Shown piece by piece: positions 60,736-64,000 of a stretch of DNA of 64,000 nucleotides. The stretch covers positions 992,001-1,056,000 of the forward strand of contig WACJ01000525.1 of assembly GCA_008973525.1 (NCBI GenBank), read 5' to 3'. A model generated the notes under the pieces. That model made no database searches. It was not told the DNA's origin and was given only the letters and a program-made list of their open reading frames with translations. Position numbers and translations under genes: made by a program. Origin of the DNA: Stenopsyche tienmushanensis. Lineage: Eukaryota; Arthropoda; Insecta; Trichoptera; Stenopsychidae. The stretch's first letter is position 1, and each line of letters opens with the position of its first letter.

Positions 60736-62514
60736 TTTGACATCTATTGACTTTCGCATGTACATTCATCATTCCTCAAGGTTTTGCCACAAAAATTGGT
60801 ACTTTCAATCCGTCTATAGCGAGTAAGTTTTTATAACAGATAACCTTATTTCAACTGAAAACGATATTTATTTTCAACGCGTTGGCTTTTTAAAGTGTTT
60901 TGATATTTAAGAAAATACAAGTTTTTTTGTCGAAATTCTCTAATTCTTAGCGGTATTTATTGAGTTAAAATAATCATAAAATCGAACTTGATTGTATTTT
61001 GAGCTGCTGATAAAAATCGAAAGATGGCATTGATTCCTTGATGTTTGAAATATGTTTTGATTTTAAAAATAAATTCTTGATGCATTTGCTTTGTGATCAG
61101 CCAGTATAAGAATAAGGTCAATCCACTAGTTGCAGTTTGTATGCATGATATTGCCAAGAAAACCGCACTCGGGGTGAATGTCCCTAATATTATTCCTGAA
61201 AAATATTGATTTCGTTTAAAAGGAGGTACTTGAGTAATGCGAGGAAACTATCGCCATGGATACTTGGATATTGATTGTTTTTCCCCCTAGACTTCGTGAT
61301 GTTTTCACATAAAGACATCCCTTTGCTTCGACTTTAAATAATATATGATAAAAAAGCTTTAGTCGACGAGAAGGCTAGATGGCTTTTAAACCTTGAAGAT
61401 AAATCTTTACTCATACATAGCTTCTGGGCTGGAAACGAATCCAAATTCGCCTTAATATTGTATTTCAATTGTAAAAAATAAAATGTATTATAAATCATAA
61501 ATAACACTTTCAAGTTTGAAAAGCTCAAGAAGCTTAATATAGATATCGAATCGTGGGTTTGACCTCCGCTTCGTAATTTCCAATTGCCTTGAACTTACAT
61601 TACCTAATCCGAGAACTTAACACGATGCCTTTATTACTCTTAATTTTGCTGTAATTTCGTGCCAAATTTTAATCCAATTAGCGTAATTCATGCTCATAAA
61701 ATGACGTTATAATAATTCGTAACCATTTTTTAATCATCGCAATTTTGTCAGTCATTGTGACATTTGTTCTTGCGGCGTTTTCTAACCATTCCTACGATAA
61801 AAACTAACACTGAAAAAAGCATAATCTCATAAATATGTTAATATGTTGCAGTCGACGCGTCTTCTTTAATTAATTTTGTCACGGCCTCAATATGAAGCGA
61901 GTATGTTTCGGACTTTCCTCTTATTTATGTTGATCGTTTAACACATTTTCGATATTTTTTCGGCGACCCGAAATCGATTGCCGCCACTCGCGTGCTTCGA
62001 CAATTTGCACGCGAATTGACCCTTATATGTTTTAAGACTGTCGCTGATCTGGACTCTGAACTTTCTCAACAATAGCCCGACTTATTTAAAAGGCAAATCT
62101 GCAAAAATTGCCACAATATATAATTAAATATTTATGAATAAACTTTGCGGGACTTGTGAATTCCAAGGATTCCAGTTATTATACTGGCAATAGTGTATAG
62201 GCCGTATAAAAGTTTTTGCATCGGCAAAATGAGGACAGTATGTACATTTGCACAGAAACTGAAAAGATTTTCCAAGTCAGATAGAAAGCAGACTAAAATA
62301 AATTATTTTGATATAAGCGGCATGGTGACTATGATAGTATTAGGCGTACCGGACGATAATAGCGTTTATTTTTATACTAAAACGTTAATTTAAAACATTT
62401 ATATATTCGCTCTCGATAGCTGCATCTTTCTAATCTGTTCAAGCAAGATCAGATGAATATGGTGGATCAATAATTACCTGAAAAAGAAAACCACCCAGTC
62501 TCGAATCCGCTCGG
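60736..62514. other. intergenic, nothing recognised
   Basis: AT-rich with short frames only. Confidence 0.4.
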
Positions 62515-62915
62515 GCAAGTTGCATATGGACGGGGAAACACCCTCAATTGGCATAGAAGCGAATCTGAAATTTATTTAAGCCCTAGCTAGGAAAGGAGGA
62601 ACTGAACTCTGCATTCCAGAAAGCGGACGAGGACGTCTAGAACAACTTTCCACGGTCTTCCGAGGAAAAATACTCAGTCTTTATTAACCCCTGCACACTT
62701 CCCTATCGAGACGGTCGCGAAAGCACCCTTTGATACGTTCATCCAGGAGACCCGTTGGATGAGACTCGGAGGTTATGCTATCTTCAATATCAAGCGAATG
62801 TGGAGGTGTACGTATCATACAGACAGAATGGATGTAACCCCCTCCTGTGAATGGATATTGATGAGGCCCATAGCTCTGCAGTGGACTGTTTGTGGCTGCA
62901 CTATGATGATGATCC
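62515..62915 (+). mobile_element. RTE-like LINE 3' fragment with (ATG) tail
   Basis: The first 215 bp match 545-830 in reverse complement. The fragment continues to GCCCATAGCTCTGCAGTGGACTG near 62867-62889 and ends in ATGATGATGA near 62905-62914. The GGCCCA-GCAGTGGACTG signature plus an ATG-repeat tail is typical of RTE elements in insects. No open reading frame survives. Confidence 0.65.
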
Positions 62916-63112
62916 AAAATCATGTTTATGTTTCCATTTTTTTCCACTGTTCCAAGAACAGTAAACATAATATCAGATCATGTTAATCCATTGTAGGATA
63001 TGGAATCCTTTATATATCCCGGACATTCTCAATCCATCCATCTGGTTTTAGTCAATTTTTTTTGGCGGCTTTTAGCAATTTTCATTTATGGAACTATTGC
63101 CAACCATTATGA
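62916..63112. other. short spacer between elements
   Basis: Ends with the left target duplication CATTATGA (63105-63112). Confidence 0.5.
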
Positions 63113-63436
63113 CAGGGATGTCCAACCGGTCGATCCGGATCGACCGGTCGATCTTTAAGCAAAATTTGGTCGATCCCGACGACTTCCGTGAATTTAGAAA
63201 AAAAATTACTTTATATAAATATATTTACAGCCGACGATGAAAAATAAAATTCCGGAGATCGAACTCTTTAGCTCGACTTGATTCGTGTTTATCTGCTAAT
63301 TTGAATTTTTAAGTTTGAAGAAAGGAAAAAGAAACACCATAAATACATTTCCTATAAGAATCATATTAGAAGTCGATCCCGAGCCAATTTTAAATTAAAA
63401 AGTAGCTCCCAAGACGAAAAAGGTTGGACAACATTG
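63113..63436. mobile_element. hAT MITE, 324 bp, exact 8-bp TSD
   Basis: It starts CAGGGATGTCCAACCGGTCG and ends GGTTGGACAACATTG, an imperfect terminal inverted repeat of about 15 bp. The exact 8-bp duplication CATTATGA flanks it (63105-63112, 63437-63444). A subterminal GGTCGATCCGGATCGACCGG palindrome follows the left end. There is no coding capacity. All of this is typical of a non-autonomous hAT. Confidence 0.9.
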
Positions 63437-63489
63437 CATTATGACATGGGTTTTCATAATAGATGTGTATTTTAAAAATGTGATCGCTA

Positions 63490-63562
63490 GCCACACTACA
63501 AATTCTGTAGATTTGAACCCATGAGAATCGAGTTGCTAGTCCGACCGCTTAATCACGGGGAT
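63490..63562 (-). repeat. tRNA-like (SINE-type) remnant
   Basis: On the minus strand GTGATTAAGCGGTC resembles a polymerase III box A and GGGTTCAAATCT a box B, with tRNA-like spacing. The acceptor stem does not close, so this is a decayed tRNA-derived sequence rather than a gene. Confidence 0.4.
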
Positions 63563-63576
63563 CTGCAGATTAATTT

Positions 63577-64000
63577 TAGCCAATGCATACATTTCGGATG
63601 ATGTTGCACTGTTGGCGACAGCTCGGCATCCATGGGAAATGGAGACGATGGGAAACGAAACCCTCGCCAGAATCAACGCACGGATGCGAAGAAATCATCT
63701 GCAGCTGGCGGCAGAGAAAACGAAGGCAATGATCTGCAGCAGAAGGAGAAGACCGAGGGTCAAACAGTTTGATGTCAACGGACACGAGGTGGAATACAGC
63801 AAAATGCTGAGATACTTCGAAATCTTCATAGATAACAAACTGACCTTTAGCAAGCTTATAAAAGCAGCTGCGCAGAAGGCGCAGAAATTAGCCAGCGTGC
63901 TCAGACGGTTCATGTCCGATATTGGAGGCCCAAAGCCGTGCAGAAGATGAATTATAAATGAGGTAATGCACTCAATCCTTCTGTACGGAACCTCGATATG
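63577..64000 (+). mobile_element. R1-like LINE reverse transcriptase fragment (runs off window)
   Basis: The plus strand encodes AYISDDVALLATARHPWEME. Its DDVALL box corresponds to the catalytic [FY]ADD of the RT, here damaged to ISDD. Then come NARMRRNHLQLAAEKTKAMI (thumb), VNGHEVEYSKMLRYFEIFID and KAAAQKAQKLASVLRRFMSD. A stop codon interrupts at 63948-63950, after which INEVMHSILLYGTSI continues in frame. The pattern fits the R1/Jockey superfamily. It lacks the upstream RT fingers and endonuclease, and continues past the right edge. Confidence 0.85.

Noticed and set aside
1..64000. CRISPR array, prophage or bacterial operon
   Set aside because: No regularly spaced direct repeats, no clustered co-directional genes and no ribosome-binding sites; introns and transposon types are eukaryotic.

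Overview
The window is AT-rich nuclear DNA of an animal, most likely an insect or other arthropod. The case rests on a single spliced housekeeping gene with short GT-AG introns, an intronless tRNA-Arg(ACG), and a dense mix of decayed transposons of the kinds common in arthropods: hAT, mariner/Tc1, piggyBac-like TTAA elements, Helitron, MULE-like, and RTE, Jockey and R1-like LINEs. Nothing points to bacteria, organelles or plants. I cannot fix the order or species from sequence alone.

The only gene I can name with confidence is SF3B3, the SF3b130/SAP130 subunit of the U2 snRNP SF3b complex. It occupies 50345-57303 on the + strand in 16 coding exons. All intron borders and phases fit, except that exon 14 lacks one base near 56059, which shifts the frame and creates an early stop. 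The only other firm host gene is tRNA-Arg(ACG) at 5974-6046. Weak host candidates are a small secreted-type ORF (42158-42409), a C2H2-like ORF (36736-36957), a 58-residue open frame on the minus strand (49699-49875) and an exon-like segment (363-496).

Layout. 1-12.8 kb: intergenic DNA with the tRNA, a 123-bp inverted-repeat element (5423-5545), a mariner relic and a hAT copy (A, ~8290-9155). 12.8-19.46 kb: one old hAT transposon with an exact 8-bp target duplication (CTCTAAGG), its transposase split by nested insertions of a MULE-like fragment, an antisense RTE LINE and an antisense mariner fragment. 19.5-27 kb: mostly unannotated, with a cluster of E-box, CRE and ETS-like motifs (20057-20373) and a Helitron helicase relic (~26777-27015). 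27.4-39.4 kb: three copies of one TTAA-flanked non-autonomous element, a mariner relic, a Jockey-clade LINE fragment and a tRNA-derived SINE. 40.2-41.4 kb: a perfect inverted pair of NRF1-like sites, an internally deleted sibling (B) of hAT copy A, and a Tc1 relic. 41.4-49 kb: mainly featureless AT-rich DNA with a GTF2IRD2-type hAT transposase relic (48540-48890). 50-57.4 kb: SF3B3. 57.6-64 kb: a composite palindromic hAT insertion, tandem repeats, a 324-bp hAT MITE with exact 8-bp duplication, and an R1-like LINE running off the right edge.

The genes do not form an operon or pathway. The window reads as one constitutive splicing gene beside a graveyard of transposons. The most informative observations are the nested hAT with its dated layers, the composite hAT palindrome 3' of SF3B3, the two sibling hAT copies in inverted orientation, the TTAA element family, and the frameshift in SF3B3.
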